A stretch of 64,000 nt of DNA from Azospira oryzae (GCF_004217225.1 NZ_SHKM01000002.1:749307-813306); one strand, 5' to 3'. Shown: positions 28,096 through 37,684, counted from the first letter of the stretch. Notes: a model not told the origin generated them from the letters alone. Numbers and translations: made by a program.

Positions 28096-29433
28096 ATGAC
28101 CCAGATGACTCCCCAGGAAATCGTGCACGAGCTGGACAAGCACATCGTCGGTCAGGCCCAGGCCAAGAAGGCCGTGGCCATCGCCCTGCGCAACCGCTGG
28201 CGCCGCTCCCAGGTGGAAGAGGGCCTGCGCCACGAGATCACGCCGAAGAACATCCTCATGATCGGCCCCACCGGCGTCGGCAAGACCGAGATCGCCCGCC
28301 GCCTGGCGCGCCTGGCCAACGCCCCCTTCATCAAGATCGAGGCCACCAAGTTCACCGAGGTGGGCTATGTGGGCCGGGACGTGGACACCATCATCCGCGA
28401 CCTCATGGAGACCGCCATCAAGGGCCAGCGCGAGCAGGCCATGAAGCGGGTGCGGGCCCGGGCCGAAGACGCGGCCGAAGACCGGGTCCTCGACGCCCTG
28501 CTGCCCCCCGCCCGGGGTGCCGGCTTCTTCAACGAGAACCAGGGCAGCAGCGAGGATTCCACCACCCGCCAGAAATTCCGCAAGAAGCTGCGGGAGGGCG
28601 AGCTGGACGACAAGGAAATCGACATCGAGGTGGCCGCCCCCGGCATGCAGGCGGAGATTTTTGCGCCGCCGGGCATGGAGGAGCTGACCAGCCAGATCCA
28701 GGGCATGTTCCAGAGCATGGGCACGGCCCGCAAGAAGTCGCGCAAGCTGAAGATTCCCGAAGCCATGAAGCTGCTGGTGGAGGAAGAGGCGGCCAAGCTG
28801 GTCAATGACGAGGAAGTGAAGCTGGAGGCCCTGAAGAACGTGGAGCAGAACGGCATCGTCTTCCTCGACGAGATCGACAAGATCGCCTCCCGCTCCGACG
28901 CCCACGGTGCCGACGTCTCCCGCCAGGGCGTGCAGCGGGACCTCTTGCCCCTGGTGGAAGGCACCACCGTGTCCACCAAGTACGGCATGGTCAAGACCGA
29001 CCACATCCTCTTCATCGCCAGCGGCGCCTTCCACCTGGCCAAGCCGTCGGACCTGATCCCCGAGCTGCAGGGCCGCCTGCCCATCCGGGTGGAACTGGAT
29101 TCCCTCTCCGTCTCCGATTTCGAGCAGATCCTGACCCAGACCGACGCCTGCCTGACGCGCCAGTACCAGGCCCTGCTCGGCACCGAGGGCCTCAAGCTGG
29201 AATTCACCGCCGACGGCATCAAGCGCCTGGCGGAGATCGCCTACTCGGTCAATGAAAAGACCGAGAACATCGGCGCCCGCCGCCTGTACACGGTCATGGA
29301 AAAGCTGCTGGAGGAAGTCTCCTTCACCGCCGGCAAGTCCGGCGCCGAGACCCTCACCGTGGACGGCGCCTACGTGGATGCCCGCCTGGGCGAACTGTCC
29401 CGGGACGAGGACCTCTCCCGCTACGTGCTGTAA
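28096..29433 (+). CDS. hslU: HslU ATPase
   Basis: 445 aa. [34 protein letters not shown], Walker [26 protein letters not shown] (the pore loop), an intermediate domain (~130-230) and a C-terminal [18 protein letters not shown] are all typical. The C-terminal tail [15 protein letters not shown] activates HslV. It unfolds substrates for HslV. Confidence 0.97.
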   Translation: MTQMTPQEIVHELDKHIVGQAQAKKAVAIALRNRWRRSQVEEGLRHEITPKNILMIGPTGVGKTEIARRLARLANAPFIKIEATKFTEVGYVGRDVDTIIRDLMETAIKGQREQAMKRVRARAEDAAEDRVLDALLPPARGAGFFNENQGSSEDSTTRQKFRKKLREGELDDKEIDIEVAAPGMQAEIFAPPGMEELTSQIQGMFQSMGTARKKSRKLKIPEAMKLLVEEEAAKLVNDEEVKLEALKNVEQNGIVFLDEIDKIASRSDAHGADVSRQGVQRDLLPLVEGTTVSTKYGMVKTDHILFIASGAFHLAKPSDLIPELQGRLPIRVELDSLSVSDFEQILTQTDACLTRQYQALLGTEGLKLEFTADGIKRLAEIAYSVNEKTENIGARRLYTVMEKLLEEVSFTAGKSGAETLTVDGAYVDARLGELSRDEDLSRYVL

Positions 29434-29438
29434 GAAGC

Positions 29439-29459
29439 GGGGCGGCGGCAGGCCGCCCC
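29439..29459 (+). terminator. GC hairpin after hslU
   Basis: Arms GGGGCGGC and GCCGCCCC start 6 bases after the hslU stop. There is no T-tract, so the terminator call is by position. Confidence 0.45.
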
Positions 29460-29544
29460 GGCGCCCCCCACCTAGGGGCAACCCTGATGGCCGCCCCGCC
29501 CGGGCCGCCGTTACACTCTCCCGGAACCCCGCCCTGGAGCCGGC

Positions 29545-30420
29545 ATGCTGCTGCGCATCGTCGCCATCGTCTTTCCCCTCTTCGCCATTGTCTTCTTCGG
29601 CTGGCTCTACGGCCGCAAGAAGCAGCCGGACATGGCCTTCGCCAACCAGCTCAACATGGAAGTGTTCGTGCCGGCCCTGGTCTTCGCCGCCATGGCCGAC
29701 AAATCCTTCGACCTGGCCGCCAACTGGGGACTGGCCGTAGGCGCCGTGGTGGGCGTGGTCGGTTCCGGCCTCGCCGGCTGGGGCCTGGCCCGTCTGCTGG
29801 GCAGCGCCCCCAAGACCTTCGTGCCGCCCATGATGTTCAACAACTGCGGCAACCTGGGTTTGCCCCTGGCGGTGCTGGCCTTCGGCGACGGAGCCCTGGC
29901 TCCCATGGTGGTGCTGTTCATGGTCTCCAACCTGCTGCACTTCTCCTTCGGCGCCTGGCTGCTCGACCACCACACCCGCCTGGCCAATCTGTGGCGCATT
30001 CCCGTGGTGCTGGCTAGTCTGGTTGGCCTGGCGGTGAGCCTGCTGCACATTCCCATCTGGCCGCCCCTGAAGCTGGCCATCAAGATGCTGGGCGACGTCT
30101 CCATTCCCCTGCTGCTCTTTTCCCTCGGCGTGCGTCTGGCCGGCTCCAGCCTGTCGGCGGTGCGGGTCGGCCTGTGGGGCGCCCTGGCCCGGCCCCTGGT
30201 GGGCCTGCTGCTGGCCTACGCCACCGCCCTGGCCTTGGGCCTGGAAGGGCAGCAGAAAGCCCTGCTGGTGATCTTCGGCGCCCTGCCGCCGGCCGTGCTC
30301 AACTACGTCTTCGCCGAACGCTATCGCCAGGAGCCGGACCAGGTGGCCTCCATCGTCCTGCTCGGCAACCTGGCCGCCCTCCTGTTCCTGCCCCTGGCCC
30401 TGGCCCTGGTGTTGCCCTAG
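29545..30420 (+). CDS. AEC-family (auxin efflux carrier-like) transporter
   Basis: 291 aa with ten hydrophobic segments in two halves. The RKKQPDMAFANQLNMEVFVPALVFAAM and MFNNCGNLGLPLAVLAFG motifs, together with KMLGDVSIPLLLFSLGVRL and the late FGALPPAVLNYVFAERY, match the AEC/MdcF family. Substrates in bacteria are usually malonate or other small organic anions, and this one is unassigned. It stands between hslU and the nif island and is followed by a long hairpin. Confidence 0.85.
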   Translation: MLLRIVAIVFPLFAIVFFGWLYGRKKQPDMAFANQLNMEVFVPALVFAAMADKSFDLAANWGLAVGAVVGVVGSGLAGWGLARLLGSAPKTFVPPMMFNNCGNLGLPLAVLAFGDGALAPMVVLFMVSNLLHFSFGAWLLDHHTRLANLWRIPVVLASLVGLAVSLLHIPIWPPLKLAIKMLGDVSIPLLLFSLGVRLAGSSLSAVRVGLWGALARPLVGLLLAYATALALGLEGQQKALLVIFGALPPAVLNYVFAERYRQEPDQVASIVLLGNLAALLFLPLALALVLP

Positions 30421-30454
30421 TCCGTCGAGTCCGGATGCGGCCTACCGGGCCGGG

Positions 30455-30501
30455 AGGTTTTCGGGCCAGGGCAGGGGGCCACTTCCCCTGTCCGAAAACC
30501 T
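30455..30501. terminator. Long imperfect hairpin between AEC gene and nifV promoter
   Basis: A perfect 10-base pair of arms (AGGTTTTCGG at 30455 and CCGAAAACCT at 30492) encloses a second stem CAGGGG/CCCCTG. It lies 35 bases after the transporter stop. The right arm is also the middle of the NifA upstream activator site described next. Confidence 0.65.
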
Positions 30502-30504
30502 ACA
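30489..30504. promoter_or_regulatory. NifA upstream activator sequence
   Basis: TGT-N10-ACA (TGTCCGAAAACCTACA) fits the NifA consensus exactly and lies 89 bases upstream of the sigma-54 -24 element of nifV. Confidence 0.85.
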
Positions 30505-30592
30505 AATGTCGCATTCCTCTCGCCCCGCTGCGGGTTCTGTCTGAAATCCGCAACCGCATGATTTAAATAGCTTGTTATAAAAAATCCGGCCC

Positions 30593-30608
30593 TGGCACCC
30601 TTATTGCT
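30593..30608 (+). promoter_or_regulatory. Sigma-54 promoter of nifV
   Basis: TGGCACCCTTATTGCT matches the -24/-12 consensus (TGGCAC-N5-TTGC[T/A]) with the required GG-N10-GC spacing. nifV starts 24 bases further on. Transcription of nifV-nifW-fixABCX from here should need RpoN and NifA. Confidence 0.95.
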
Positions 30609-30632
30609 GATACCCCGGCAAGAGGCCATGCC

Positions 30633-31787
30633 ATGACAACCATCACCATCAACGACACCACCCTGCGCGACGGCGAACAGACCGCCGGGGTGGCGTTCAC
30701 CGCCGCGGAGAAGCTGGCCATTGCCCAGGCCCTGGCGGCGGCCGGGGTGCCGGAGATGGAGGTAGGCATTCCCGCCATGGGCGAGCAGGAGCAGGAAGTG
30801 ATCCGGGCCATCGCCGGCCTCGGGCTGTCCAGCCGGCTCATGGTGTGGGGCCGCATGTGCGCCGCCGACCTGGAAGTGACGCGGCGCTGCAATGCCCACA
30901 TCGTCAATCTCTCCATTCCCGTTTCCGACCAGCAGATCCGCCACAAGCTGAACAAGGACCACCGCTGGGTGCTCGATTCCATCCGCCGCTTCGTGCCCGA
31001 GGCCCGGGCGGCGGGGCTGGAGGTGTGCGTCGGCGGCGAGGATTCCTCCCGGGCCGACCTGGACTTCCTGCACCGGGTCATGGAGGCGGCCCAGGCTGCC
31101 GGCGCCCGCCGTTTCCGCTTTGCCGACACCCTGGGGGTGCTGGACCCGTTCATCACCCACCAGCGCATCGCCGCCCTGCGGGCCCGCAGCGACCTGGAAA
31201 TCGAAATCCACGCCCACGACGACCTGGGCCTGGCCACCGCCAACACTCTGGCCGCGGTGACTGCCGGCGCCACCCATATCAACACCACGGTCAACGGCCT
31301 GGGCGAGCGGGCCGGCAATGCGCCCCTGGAAGAGTCGGTGATCGCCCTCCGGCATCTCTACGACATCGACAGCGGCGTTGATCCCCTGCAGCTGCCGGCC
31401 ATCTCCGATCTGGTGGCCAAGGCTTCCGGTCGGCCGGTGGCGGTGAACAAGAGCATCGTCGGCGCCAACGTGTTCACCCACGAGGCCGGCATCCACGTGG
31501 ATGGCCTGGCCAAGAACCCGGCCAACTACCAGGCCTTCGATCCGGCGGAAGTGGGCAAGGGCCACCGCATCGTGCTGGGCAAGCATTCCGGCTCCACCGC
31601 CGTGATCCACGCCTACAAGGACCTGGGCATCGATATCGACGAGGGCATGGCCCGCCGCATCCTCTCCCGGGTGCGCAGCTACGCCATGGCCTTCAAGCGC
31701 CCGCCGGGCTTTCGCGAACTGATGAGTTATTACCTGGAAGGGATGCAGGGGAGCGGCCGTCCGGCCCCCCGGCTGCATGTCGTCTGA
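30633..31787 (+). CDS. nifV: Homocitrate synthase NifV
   Basis: 384 aa. [14 protein letters not shown] at the start, then [16 protein letters not shown] and [16 protein letters not shown], define the alpha-isopropylmalate synthase superfamily, and the length and C-terminus match NifV rather than LeuA. It condenses acetyl-CoA with 2-oxoglutarate to homocitrate, the organic ligand of FeMo-co. It heads the operon behind the sigma-54 promoter and NifA site. Confidence 0.97.
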   Translation: MTTITINDTTLRDGEQTAGVAFTAAEKLAIAQALAAAGVPEMEVGIPAMGEQEQEVIRAIAGLGLSSRLMVWGRMCAADLEVTRRCNAHIVNLSIPVSDQQIRHKLNKDHRWVLDSIRRFVPEARAAGLEVCVGGEDSSRADLDFLHRVMEAAQAAGARRFRFADTLGVLDPFITHQRIAALRARSDLEIEIHAHDDLGLATANTLAAVTAGATHINTTVNGLGERAGNAPLEESVIALRHLYDIDSGVDPLQLPAISDLVAKASGRPVAVNKSIVGANVFTHEAGIHVDGLAKNPANYQAFDPAEVGKGHRIVLGKHSGSTAVIHAYKDLGIDIDEGMARRILSRVRSYAMAFKRPPGFRELMSYYLEGMQGSGRPAPRLHVV

Positions 31788-31801
31788 ACAAGGAGAAGCC
31801 T

Positions 31802-32134
31802 ATGGAAACCCTGATGGACGAACTGCAGCAGCTCTCCACCGCCGAGGAATTCCTCGACTACTTCGGCCTGGAGTACGACCCGGCCGTGGTCAGCGTCTCG
31901 CGCCTGCACATCCTCAAGCGCTTCAACCAGTACCTGGCCCGGGAAGGCGGACTGGCGGGCCTCAACGAGGGCCTGAGCCGCATCAAGTGCCGGGAGCTGC
32001 TGGCCCGGGCCTATACCGATTTCGTTCATTCCTCCGGGATCGAGCAGAAGGTTTTCAAAGTGTTTCAACAGGGCGTGCAGCGGGTATCCGTGGATAGCCT
32101 GCGCCGCTCCCTAGGAGAGGCAAGCCATGCATAG
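31802..32134 (+). CDS. nifW: Nitrogenase-stabilising protein NifW
   Basis: 110 aa. ELQQLSTAEEFLDYFGLEYDPAVVSVSRLHILKRFNQYL is the NifW signature. NifW binds the MoFe protein and may protect it from oxygen. An AGGAGA ribosome site precedes the start. The gene overlaps fixA by 8 bases, so it is coupled. Confidence 0.95.
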   Translation: METLMDELQQLSTAEEFLDYFGLEYDPAVVSVSRLHILKRFNQYLAREGGLAGLNEGLSRIKCRELLARAYTDFVHSSGIEQKVFKVFQQGVQRVSVDSLRRSLGEASHA

Positions 32135-32972
32135 CGTCGTCTGTATCAAGCAGGTGCCGGACTCGGCCCAGATCCGGGTGCATCCGGTGACCAACACCAT
32201 CATGCGCCAGGGGGTGCCGGCCATCATCAACCCCTACGACCTGTTCGCCCTGGAAGAGGCCCTGCGCCTCAAGGACAGGTTCGGCGGCACCGTCACCGTG
32301 GTCACCATGGGCCCGCCCATGGCCGAGGCGGCCCTGCGCAAGTGCCTTTCCTACGGCGCCGACGACGCCATCCTGGTGTCCGACCGGGCCTTCGCCGGTT
32401 CCGACACCCTGGCCACCTCCTACGCCCTGGCCACCACCATCAAGAAGATCATGGGCAACATGCCGGTGGATCTCATCTTCACCGGCAAGCAGACCATCGA
32501 CGGCGATACCGCCCAGGTGGGCCCGGGCATCGCCAAGCGCCTCGACTACCAGCTGCTGACCTACGTCTCCAAGATCGTGGACCTGGACCTGGAGAAGAAG
32601 GAAATCACCGTGGAGCGCCGGGCCGAGGGCGGCGTTCAGCTGCTGAAGACCGCCACCCCCTGCCTCATCACCATGCTTGAAGGCACCAACGAGATGCGCT
32701 TCGGCGACCTGGACGACCTGTTCCGCGCCGCCCGCTACGACCTCAAGGTGTGGAATCGGGAAGCCGCCGGCATCGACGATGCCGAGATGATCGGTCTCAA
32801 GGGCAGCCCCACCGTGGTGAGCAAGGTCTTCGCCCCCCGCCCCCGCAGCCAGCGGGCCGAGATGGTGGAGACGGTGGACAACGATCCGAAGAACCTGGCC
32901 GTGACCCTCCTGGCCAAGGTGTTCACCCAGCACCCCAAGCTGGAAAAGGAAATCGCCAAGCGGGCGGGTTAA
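32127..32972 (+). CDS. fixA: Electron-transfer flavoprotein beta subunit FixA
   Basis: 281 aa. It opens SVVCIKQVPDSAQIRVHP and has the TVVTMGPPMAEAALRKCLSYGAD and GKQTIDGDTAQVGPGIAKRL motifs of ETF beta subunits of the FixA type. With FixB it forms the flavoprotein that bifurcates electrons from NADH. Operon order nifW-fixABCX. Confidence 0.97.
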   Translation: MHSVVCIKQVPDSAQIRVHPVTNTIMRQGVPAIINPYDLFALEEALRLKDRFGGTVTVVTMGPPMAEAALRKCLSYGADDAILVSDRAFAGSDTLATSYALATTIKKIMGNMPVDLIFTGKQTIDGDTAQVGPGIAKRLDYQLLTYVSKIVDLDLEKKEITVERRAEGGVQLLKTATPCLITMLEGTNEMRFGDLDDLFRAARYDLKVWNREAAGIDDAEMIGLKGSPTVVSKVFAPRPRSQRAEMVETVDNDPKNLAVTLLAKVFTQHPKLEKEIAKRAG

Positions 32973-32993
32973 CCAGGGAAGAGGACAACAGCC

Positions 32994-34076
32994 ATGAGCG
33001 AACAACCGAAAAAGCCGGCGAAGAAAAAGGTCGAACTGGACCCCCGCTTCGTCAATTACAAGCACGTCTGGGTGGTCGTCGAGAGCGAGCGCGGCGAAGT
33101 GCATCCGGTCTCCTGGGAACTGCTGGGCGAGGGCCGCAAGCTGGCCGACGCCCTCGGCGTGCAGCTGTGCGGCGTGGTCATGTGCGGCCCCGGCGAGCGC
33201 GGTGCCGGCATCTGCGGCGAGGCCTTCACCTACGGCGCCGACAAGTGCTACCTGATGCAGGACGAGGTGCTGAAGGACTACCGCAACGAGCCCTACACCA
33301 AGGCCCTCACCGACCTGGTGAACACCTACCAGCCGGAAATTCTCATGCTCGGCGCCTCCACCCTGGGCCGGGACCTGGCCGGCTCGGTGGCCACCACCCT
33401 GGGCACCGGCCTGGTGGCCGACTGTACCGAACTGGTGATCGAGACCGAGACCCGCAACCTGGCCTCCACCCGTCCCACCTTCGGCGGCTCCCTGCTCTGC
33501 ACCATCATGACCCAGCGCCACCGGCCCCAGATGGCGACCGTGCGGCCCCGGGTGATGGCCATGCCGGAAGCCGACGGCAGCCGCAGCGGCGAAATCGTCA
33601 CGGTGCCCTTCTCCATGATCGAAACCTCCATCGTCACCAAGGTGCTGGAGTTCATCGCCGACGACACCCGGGACAAGCCCAACCTGCCCTTCGCCGACAT
33701 CATCGTCTCCGGCGGCCGGGGCCTGAAGAAACCGGAAAACTTTCAGCTGGTGTGGGACCTGGCCAAGGTCCTGGGGGCCGAGGTGGGCGCCTCCCGCCCG
33801 GTGGTGCAGGCCGGCTGGGCCGAGCTGGATCGCCAGGTGGGCCAGTCCGGCAAGACCGTGCGGCCCAAGCTGTACATCGCCGCCGGCATCTCCGGCGCCA
33901 TCCAGCACCGGGTGGGCATGGACGGGGCCGACGTCATCATCGCCATCAACACCGATGCCAACGCCCCCATTTTCGACTTCGCCCACTACGGCATCGTCGG
34001 CAACGCCATGACCATCCTCCCGGCGCTGACCGAAGCCTTCAAGGCCCACCTGGCGCAAGCCAAAAAAGCCGGCTAA
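32994..34076 (+). CDS. fixB: Electron-transfer flavoprotein alpha subunit FixB
   Basis: 360 aa. A charged N-terminal extension ([21 protein letters not shown]) precedes the ETF alpha fold; the C-terminal FAD site is [16 protein letters not shown] with [19 protein letters not shown]. With FixA it carries the bifurcating FAD that drives low-potential electrons to ferredoxin or flavodoxin for nitrogenase. It follows fixA by 21 bases. Confidence 0.97.
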   Translation: MSEQPKKPAKKKVELDPRFVNYKHVWVVVESERGEVHPVSWELLGEGRKLADALGVQLCGVVMCGPGERGAGICGEAFTYGADKCYLMQDEVLKDYRNEPYTKALTDLVNTYQPEILMLGASTLGRDLAGSVATTLGTGLVADCTELVIETETRNLASTRPTFGGSLLCTIMTQRHRPQMATVRPRVMAMPEADGSRSGEIVTVPFSMIETSIVTKVLEFIADDTRDKPNLPFADIIVSGGRGLKKPENFQLVWDLAKVLGAEVGASRPVVQAGWAELDRQVGQSGKTVRPKLYIAAGISGAIQHRVGMDGADVIIAINTDANAPIFDFAHYGIVGNAMTILPALTEAFKAHLAQAKKAG

Positions 34077-34088
34077 CAGGAGAACACC

Positions 34089-35387
34089 ATGGCTGAAAAA
34101 TTTGACGTGATCGTGGTCGGCGCCGGCATGGCCGGCAACGCCGCCGCCTACACCCTGGCCAAGGGCGGCCTCAAGGTGCTGCAGATCGAGCGGGGCGAAA
34201 CCCCGGGCTCGAAGAATGTGCAGGGCGCCATCCTCTACTCGGACGCCATCGAGAAGATCATTCCCGACTTCCGCGACGACGCCCCCCTGGAGCGCCACCT
34301 CATCGAGCAGCGGGTGTGGATCCTGGACGACAACTCCTACGTCGGCACCAACTACCGCTCCGAGGACTTCAACAAGCCGCCCTACAACCGCTACACCATC
34401 ATCCGCGCCCACTTCGACCAGTGGTTCAGCAAGAAGGCGCGGGAGGTCGGCGCCCTCACCATCTGCGAGACCACCGTCACCGAGCTGCTGCTGGACGGCA
34501 AGAAGGTGGTGGGGGTGATGACCGACCGCAAGGGCGGCGAAATCTACGCCGACGCGGTGATCCTGGCTGACGGGGTGAATTCCCGCCTGGCCACCAAGGC
34601 CGGCTTCCACCCCGAGATCAAGCCCAAGGACGTGGCCCTGGCGGTGAAGGAAATCCACTTCCTGCCCCAGGAGACCATCGAGGCCCGCTTCAACATCGGT
34701 GAAGAAGAGGGCGTGGTCATCGAAATGGCCGGCACCATCTCCGAAGGCATGATGGGCACCGCCTTCCTCTACACCAACAAGGAATCCATCACCCTCGGCA
34801 TCGGCTGCATGCTGTCGGACTTCAAGAAGCAGAAGACCACGCCCTACGAGCTGCTGGACAAGATGAAGAAGCATCCTTCCATCGCCCCCCTGATCGAAGG
34901 CGGCGAGATGAAGGAATACGCCGCCCACCTGATCCCCGAAGGCGGCTACAACGCCGTGCCCCAGGTTTATGGCGACGGCTGGCTGATCGCCGGCGATGCC
35001 GGCATGTTCGTGAATGGCATCCACCGCGAAGGCTCCAACCTGGCCATGACCACCGGCATGCTGGCGGCCCAGACCCTGGTGGAGCTGAAGCAGGCGGGCA
35101 AGGCCTTCACCGCCCCCAATCTCTCCAAGTACAAGGCCAAGCTGGACGACAGCTTCGTCATGAAGGACCTGAAGAAGTACCGCCGCATGCCGGACATCTT
35201 CCACAAGAACAACCAGTTCTTCACCACCTACCCGACCCTGCTGTCGAAGGCGGCCCAGACCATCATCCGGGTGGACGGGGTGGACAAGAAGACCAAGGAA
35301 AAGGAGATCAAGAAGAGCTTCATCGCTTCCCGCTCCGTCTTTGGCCTGATCGGCGACGCCTTCAAGTTCTGGCGCGCCATGGAATAA
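34089..35387 (+). CDS. fixC: FAD-dependent ETF-quinone oxidoreductase-like FixC
   Basis: 432 aa. The N-terminal dinucleotide motif is [19 protein letters not shown], and [21 protein letters not shown] follows later. FixC passes the high-potential branch of electrons to quinone together with FixX. It is 12 bases after fixB. Confidence 0.97.
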   Translation: MAEKFDVIVVGAGMAGNAAAYTLAKGGLKVLQIERGETPGSKNVQGAILYSDAIEKIIPDFRDDAPLERHLIEQRVWILDDNSYVGTNYRSEDFNKPPYNRYTIIRAHFDQWFSKKAREVGALTICETTVTELLLDGKKVVGVMTDRKGGEIYADAVILADGVNSRLATKAGFHPEIKPKDVALAVKEIHFLPQETIEARFNIGEEEGVVIEMAGTISEGMMGTAFLYTNKESITLGIGCMLSDFKKQKTTPYELLDKMKKHPSIAPLIEGGEMKEYAAHLIPEGGYNAVPQVYGDGWLIAGDAGMFVNGIHREGSNLAMTTGMLAAQTLVELKQAGKAFTAPNLSKYKAKLDDSFVMKDLKKYRRMPDIFHKNNQFFTTYPTLLSKAAQTIIRVDGVDKKTKEKEIKKSFIASRSVFGLIGDAFKFWRAME

Positions 35388-35403
35388 CCCGGAGGACATG
35401 ACC

Positions 35404-35691
35404 ATGCTGAAAGTCGAAGAGAAACTGTTCCAGGACCGCTACCGGGTCGATTCGGGCCGTCCCCACATCCAGATCAAGAACGCGGAAATCTGCACCCACA
35501 AGTGCACCGAGCAGCAATGCACCGTGTGCTGTCCCGCCGGCTGCTATACCCAGGAGGGCAACGGCAAGGTGGTGCTGATCTCCGACGGTTGTCTGGAGTG
35601 CGGCACCTGCCGCATCATCTGCGACGAACACCGCAACCTGGAATGGGAATGGCCCCGGGGCGGTTTCGGCATCCTCTTCAAGTTTGGTTGA
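35404..35691 (+). CDS. fixX: Ferredoxin-like FixX
   Basis: 95 aa. The Cys motif CLECGTCRIICDE with the upstream CPAGCYT forms one 4Fe-4S site, and the protein ends in WEWPRGGFGILFKFG, the FixX tail. The ATG at 35398 lies only 2 bases after GGAGG; the second ATG at 35404 has 8 bases of spacing and fits family starts (MLKVEEKLFQDRYRVD), so it is preferred. FixX partners FixC. Confidence 0.93.
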   Translation: MLKVEEKLFQDRYRVDSGRPHIQIKNAEICTHKCTEQQCTVCCPAGCYTQEGNGKVVLISDGCLECGTCRIICDEHRNLEWEWPRGGFGILFKFG

Positions 35692-35704
35692 GGGTTGTAG
35701 AACC

Positions 35705-35903
35705 TTTGCCACAGAGGGCACAGAGAACACAGAGTTACGTCAAAACTGACTGACCTCCAGGTCAATAAGGACGCCACTCTTCAGCATGGCATAGCCAGGA
35801 CTGGCATCCACGCTGGCTTTCCGGGCGGGTGCTTGTTGCAACCTTCTCCGCCTGAAAGTGGCAAGGAAAAACTCTGTGATCTCTGTGCCCTCTGTGGCTA
35901 AAA
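35705..35903. repeat. CACAGAG-type inverted-repeat element, copy 1
   Basis: The left arm (35705-35734) reads TTTGCCACAGAGGGCACAGA and continues AACACAGAG; the right arm (35872-35903) is its near-complement CTCTGTGATCTCTGTGCCC followed by TCTGTGGCTAAA. About 29 bases pair with few mismatches, enclosing ~137 bases. The same arms occur at 50231-50360. Such arms are known as dispersed intergenic repeats in many proteobacteria; no transposase is present. It fills the space between fixX and the ferritin-like gene. Confidence 0.85.
35769..35792 (+). repeat. 24-base dispersed repeat, copy A
   Basis: GGACGCCACTCTTCAGCATG plus GCAT is found here inside the CACAGAG element and, in the opposite orientation with one mismatch, at 42271-42294. 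Confidence 0.7.
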
Positions 35904-35917
35904 AAGAAAGCGCAAAA

Positions 35918-36373
35918 ATGGAAGACATTCATCTGTTCCTCGCCCACGCCATCACCCTGGAGCGGGATTCCGCCCGGCGCTACGAGGAGCTGGCCGAAGG
36001 CATGAAAACCCTGGGCGATCCGGAAGTGGCCGCCTTCTTCGAGCAGATGGCCCACTACTCCCGCCTGCATCTGGCCGAGGCCACGGAGCGGGGCGGCTTC
36101 CGCCATCCGCCCAAGCTGGAGGCCCACGAGTACCAGTGGCCCGACGGCACCAGCCCGGAGACCGCCGCCTGGGCCGGGGTGGATGCCTTCATGGACGTGC
36201 CCTCCGCCCTGGCCCTGGCCCTGGACGGGGAGCAGCGCAGCTACGCCTTCTACGCCGGCATCGCCGCCACCACCCGCAATCCCCGGGTCAAGCTGATGGC
36301 CGAGGAATTCGCCGCCGAAGAAGGCGAGCACGTGGCCGAGCTGGAAAAACGCATCGCCAAACTTCCCGCCTGA
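35918..36373 (+). CDS. Ferritin-like/rubrerythrin-type diiron protein
   Basis: 151 aa. Start at 35918 (MEDIHLFLAHAITLERDSARRYEELAEGM), where the four-helix bundle begins; 20 further in-frame residues exist from GTG 35858 but lie in the repeat element. ExxH-type ligands are visible in RDSARRYEELAEGM...ARDSARRYEELAEG-like and GEQRSYAFYAGIAATTRN and FAAEEGEHVAELEKR. Rubrerythrin relatives are frequent in nif clusters and may protect from oxygen or peroxide, or store iron. Exact role unknown. Confidence 0.82.
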   Translation: MEDIHLFLAHAITLERDSARRYEELAEGMKTLGDPEVAAFFEQMAHYSRLHLAEATERGGFRHPPKLEAHEYQWPDGTSPETAAWAGVDAFMDVPSALALALDGEQRSYAFYAGIAATTRNPRVKLMAEEFAAEEGEHVAELEKRIAKLPA

Positions 36374-36382
36374 GGAGGCGCC

Positions 36383-36706
36383 ATGAAACCCAAGAAGCAC
36401 GTTTTCGTCTGTACCCAGGGCCGGCCCCCCGGCCATCCCCGGGGCTGCTGCATGCAGAGCGGCGGCCAGGCGGTGATGCAGGCCTTCCTCAACGAGCTGG
36501 GCAGCCGCAATGCCTTCGACCGCTTTGCCGTCACCGCCTGCGGCTGTCTCGGTCCCTGCGACGGCGGCCCCCACGTCCTGGTCTATCCGGACGGGGTGCT
36601 GTACCAGCACGTGCAGCCCGGCGACGCCGGGGAAATCTTCGACCAGCATCTGGAATTCGACGAGCCCCTGGAACGGCTGCGGGCTCCCGCCGGAGTATGG
36701 GACTAG
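36383..36706 (+). CDS. Thioredoxin-like 2Fe-2S ferredoxin (Shethna protein I type)
   Basis: 107 aa. HVFVCTQGRPPGHPRGCC (first Cys ligands) and VTACGCLGPCDGGPHVLVYPDGVLY (last two Cys) match the thioredoxin-like 2Fe-2S ferredoxins found in diazotrophs. It likely donates electrons in nitrogenase metabolism or FeMo-co assembly. It follows the ferritin-like gene by 9 bases and overlaps the next gene by 10. Confidence 0.9.
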   Translation: MKPKKHVFVCTQGRPPGHPRGCCMQSGGQAVMQAFLNELGSRNAFDRFAVTACGCLGPCDGGPHVLVYPDGVLYQHVQPGDAGEIFDQHLEFDEPLERLRAPAGVWD

Positions 36707-37191
36707 ATCTGGAAGACGGCGACCCGGCCGGCGGCGAAAGCATCCCCGGCTACTGCGGCGACCTCCCCGCCGCCACCGCGGCCCTGCTGCAGGAAGCCGC
36801 CGCCTGCGACGACGAACGGCGGGCCGAGTTCCTCATCCTCCGGGCCCATCACCAGTCCCCCTTCCACTTCGCGGTGTACCTGGCCCTGTACAAGTTCCAC
36901 TTCTACCGCCAGCACTTCGAGGCGGCGGAACAGTGGATGCGGGCCGGCCTGGCGGCCAGCGCCCAGGCCGCCGGCTTTCCCCTGGATGCGCCGGCCCCGG
37001 CCCGCTTCGCCGAGCCCCTGGCGGCGGCGCCCCGCTTCTATCTTTTCTCCCTCAAGGCCCTGGCCTTTACCCTGCTGCGCCAGCAGCGCCCGGAGGAAGC
37101 CCGGGCCTACCTGGACCAGCTGCAGCGCCTGGACCCGGAGGATCGCATCGGCGCCGGCCCGGTCCGGGCGGTGGCCGCGGCGACGGCGTAA
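36697..37191 (+). CDS. Uncharacterised nif-linked helical (TPR-like) protein
   Basis: 164 aa. The start at 36697 overlaps the ferredoxin stop by 10 bases, so it is coupled to it. The protein is mostly helical, with TPR-like stretches (FHFAVYLALYKFHFYRQHFEAAEQWMRAGL and FYLFSLKALAFTLLRQQRPEEARAYLDQL). It carries no Cys cluster. I do not recognise a named family; similar TPR-like genes lie next to this ferredoxin in other nif clusters (from memory). Its role, perhaps as an adaptor, is unknown. Confidence 0.65.
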   Translation: MGLDLEDGDPAGGESIPGYCGDLPAATAALLQEAAACDDERRAEFLILRAHHQSPFHFAVYLALYKFHFYRQHFEAAEQWMRAGLAASAQAAGFPLDAPAPARFAEPLAAAPRFYLFSLKALAFTLLRQQRPEEARAYLDQLQRLDPEDRIGAGPVRAVAAATA

Positions 37192-37210
37192 AGGGCGGCC
37201 CGGCGCGTCC

Positions 37211-37684
37211 ATGGTTCCTGCTCCGGCCAGCCAGGCGCCGCCCCGGGCGGCCTGCCCCGAACTGCACCTGCCGCCGCCCCTGCCCGGCATCGTCGCCGCC
37301 GTCGGCGAGGATGAGCTGCGCTGGCTTTGCCTGCGCCTGGCGGAAGCCCTCCAGGCCGGGCCCCTGGCGGCGGTATGGCAGCTGGAGGTGGATGAGTTCT
37401 CCGATCTCGCCGGCGAACTGGCCGACCTGGTGGTGCACGGCCTGGCCGGCCGCCAGCGGCAACGGGCGGTGATCGCCTGGGTCCGCCTGTGGGGCCGCCA
37501 TGGCCCCCTGGAGCTGGACGAAGGGCAGCGCCAGTCCTGGCTCGGGCTGTGGTCCGGGCAGTTGCAGCGGGTGCCCCTGCCGGCCTACCTGGCCCGTCCC
37601 CTGGTGCGCTGGATGGAGGCCCTGACGGCCCAGTGGGTGCAGCCCGGTGCTGTCTTGCCGCTCCGCTTTCCGTCGCCAGCCTGA
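37211..37684 (+). CDS. Uncharacterised protein at the end of the first nif block
   Basis: 157 aa in the frame starting ATG 37211, 19 bases after the preceding stop. It is helical and Trp-rich (WLCLRLAEAL, WQLEVDEF, AVIAWVRLWGRHGPLELDEGQRQSWLGLWSGQL) with no signal peptide, Cys pairs or known motif. I do not recognise it. Codon use and spacing suggest it is real and part of the nif-linked operon. Downstream, 37685-37941 holds no feature I can support. Confidence 0.55.
   Translation: MVPAPASQAPPRAACPELHLPPPLPGIVAAVGEDELRWLCLRLAEALQAGPLAAVWQLEVDEFSDLAGELADLVVHGLAGRQRQRAVIAWVRLWGRHGPLELDEGQRQSWLGLWSGQLQRVPLPAYLARPLVRWMEALTAQWVQPGAVLPLRFPSPA

Noticed and set aside
30529..30545. Second NifA-like site upstream of nifV (TGT-N10-CAA)
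   Set aside because: The second half is CAA, not ACA.
32055..35405. A 1116-codon open frame on the minus strand across fixABCX
   Set aside because: It is the shadow of four well-supported genes in GC-rich DNA; its low-complexity His/Gly/Val composition resembles no family.
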